Shown in pieces: positions 5,683 through 6,602 of a stretch of 6,602 nt of DNA. The notes under the pieces were generated by a model. The model saw nothing but the letters and a program-made list of their open reading frames with translations, made no database searches and was not told the DNA's origin. Position numbers and translations under genes: made by a program. The stretch's first letter is position 1, and every line of letters begins with the position of its first letter. Origin of the DNA: an uncultured Clostridium sp. (GTDB lineage: Bacteria > Bacillota > Clostridia > TANB77 > CAG-508); contig CAMSEX010000069.1 of NCBI GenBank assembly GCA_947057875.1, forward strand, positions 1 through 6,602, given 5' to 3'.

Positions 5683-6438
5683 ATGAATAAAATCATTTCA
5701 TTAGAAACGAAAAAATATGAATTAAGATTGGATAATTTTGAAGGACCACTTGATTTGCTTTGCTACTTAATTGATAAAAACAAAATGGATATTTATAAAA
5801 TAGAGATAACACAGATAACAGAGCAATATATGGAATATTTAAGGGAGCAGGAAAAATTGAATTTAGAAGTGGCAAGTGAATTTTTGGTAATGGCATCTAC
5901 ATTGCTTTTGATAAAGTCAAAAGGATTATTGCCCAAAGAAGCAGAAGATGAGGCAGAGCTTACGGAAGAAGAATTACTAAATAGAATTATTGAGTATAAG
6001 AAATTTAAAGAAATTAGTAAACTATTTAAAGAAAGAATTCAAATTTATTCTAATCGAGTTCATAAATTTCCTGAAAATATTGAACTTCCCAAACAAACAA
6101 TTGAAAGAAAATATACAATGGAGCATATTGTAAAAGCATATTCAAAATTACTTGAAAAAGAAGAGAATAAGAAGAATGAAAATGCGAAAAATATTGATAA
6201 AATAGCAGTTCATGATGTGTATTCGGTTTCAGATAAAGTAAAAGAAATTTTTAGAGAATTAGTGCGAAAGCCAAAATTTGTATTTGGAAAATTGTTTTCT
6301 TTGCGAGAAAAACCAAGAGAAGAAGTTGTAACGGCATTTTCAGGGGTTTTGGAACTAAGTAGGAGGAGCAAAATCAATACAGAGCAAGAGAAACTTTTTG
6401 GTGATATTGTCATTTCAAAAAGAAAGCGTGAAAATTAG
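5683..6438 (+). CDS. scpA: ScpA, segregation and condensation protein A
   Basis: This encodes 251 residues, the normal length for ScpA, the kleisin subunit that bridges the SMC dimer and binds ScpB in the bacterial condensin complex on the nucleoid. The N-terminal SMC-neck-binding region has the hallmark LDNFEGPLDLLCYLIDKNKM (16-35), followed by ITQITEQYMEYL and the helix VASEFLVMASTLLLIKSKGLLP (63-84). The middle (about 95-175) is helical and charged and would hold the ScpB-binding part. The C-terminal winged helix that contacts the SMC head is recognisable at about 212-245 (REEVVTAFSGVLELSRRSKI, then EKLFGDIVI). It is the last gene of the recA cluster. scpB, usually the next gene, does not follow in the normal tightly coupled way. 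Confidence 0.96.
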   Translation: MNKIISLETKKYELRLDNFEGPLDLLCYLIDKNKMDIYKIEITQITEQYMEYLREQEKLNLEVASEFLVMASTLLLIKSKGLLPKEAEDEAELTEEELLNRIIEYKKFKEISKLFKERIQIYSNRVHKFPENIELPKQTIERKYTMEHIVKAYSKLLEKEENKKNENAKNIDKIAVHDVYSVSDKVKEIFRELVRKPKFVFGKLFSLREKPREEVVTAFSGVLELSRRSKINTEQEKLFGDIVISKRKREN

Positions 6439-6481
6439 TACAGTTACTAGTTTGGAATACTAAAATAACGGTTCTATCTCC

Positions 6482-6510
6482 TTGACTTTTTATGTGAAAT
6501 ATGGTATAAT
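6482..6510 (+). promoter_or_regulatory. Extended -10 promoter of the downstream gene
   Basis: TTGACT (6482-6487), a 17-base spacer and a perfect TATAAT (6505-6510) preceded by TGG (6502-6504, an extended -10 element) make a strong sigma-A promoter. Transcription would start near 6517, giving a leader of about 50 bases. It separates the next gene from the recA-scpA cluster. No convincing terminator hairpin is seen between 6439 and 6481, so read-through from scpA is possible. Confidence 0.8.
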
Positions 6511-6565
6511 GTTTCTTGTTTTTAACATTTTTGAAATCATAATCAAGAAAGGAGCAAATACTAAT

Positions 6566-6602
6566 ATGATGAATGAAAAACAAGAGGTTTTGAATTTTCT
6601 AA
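6566..6602 (+). CDS. 5' end of an unidentified gene (partial)
   Basis: Only 12 codons are visible (MMNEKQEVLNFL), running off the window. AAAGGAG (6548-6554) lies 11 bases upstream of the first ATG, longer than usual, and a second ATG follows directly at 6569. The promoter at 6482-6510 supports a real gene start. Too little is present to identify it. It could be scpB by gene order, but the separate promoter and 127-base gap argue against that, and the residues seen do not include the typical ScpB IEALLF motif. Confidence 0.6.
   Translation, partial: MMNEKQEVLNFL

Noticed and set aside
5693..5896. Minus-strand open frame inside scpA
   Set aside because: It lies entirely within the conserved N-terminal part of ScpA and has no translation signal.
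6210..6413. Minus-strand open frame inside the 3' part of scpA
   Set aside because: It is antisense to the conserved ScpA winged helix; its composition is that of a shadow frame.
6442..6470. Possible terminator after scpA
   Set aside because: Only two four-base stems (GTTA/TAAC and TAGT/ACTA) form, split by an asymmetric internal loop and with no U-run after them, which is too weak to call.

Overview
The window looks like a chromosomal segment of a low-GC Gram-positive bacterium, most likely a member of the Clostridia. It is strongly AT-rich, with AAGGAGG-type ribosome binding sites, near-consensus sigma-A promoters, short intergenic gaps, and RecA, RecX and ScpA proteins of Firmicutes type. 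No tRNA, rRNA, CRISPR array, insertion sequence or phage gene is visible.

Left part (1-1610). The 3' end of an unidentified plus-strand gene (stop at 220-222) faces a minus-strand pair. That pair is a membrane-anchored protein resembling the C-terminal domain of the DUF1980/TIGR03943 family, followed by a secreted or membrane-tethered SH3b-CAP (YkwD-like) protein. A perfect 18-bp hairpin (240-279) sits between the convergent genes and probably ends transcription from both sides. One of its arms is the last part of the CAP coding sequence, and the two arms lie in the same codon register.

Middle (1611-3320). A short divergent region carries a promoter (TTGCAA-17-TATAGT). It drives a TTG-initiated gene for an oligopeptide-type (SBP_bac_5) substrate-binding protein held by an N-terminal membrane segment. 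No permease or ATPase genes lie beside it in the window.

Right part (3321-6438). A strong promoter (TTGACA-16-TATAAT) precedes a compact five-gene cluster that is probably one operon: recA, a MazG-like nucleotide pyrophosphohydrolase, recX, a conserved protein of unknown function, and scpA. The gaps are 1, 4, 0 and 13 bases. The cluster joins homologous recombination (RecA), its modulator (RecX), nucleotide-pool cleaning (MazG-like, inferred) and chromosome condensation/segregation (ScpA, the kleisin of SMC). No Bacillus-type LexA box (GAAC-N4-GTTC) is visible upstream of recA.

Right edge (6439-6602). A separate extended -10 promoter starts a new transcript, of which only the first 12 codons are present.

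Most of this is ordinary housekeeping sequence. I do not see a clear undescribed system. The points most worth a second look are the 126-residue unknown protein between recX and scpA, the stand-alone DUF1980_C-like protein paired with a CAP protein, and the in-register palindromic terminator.
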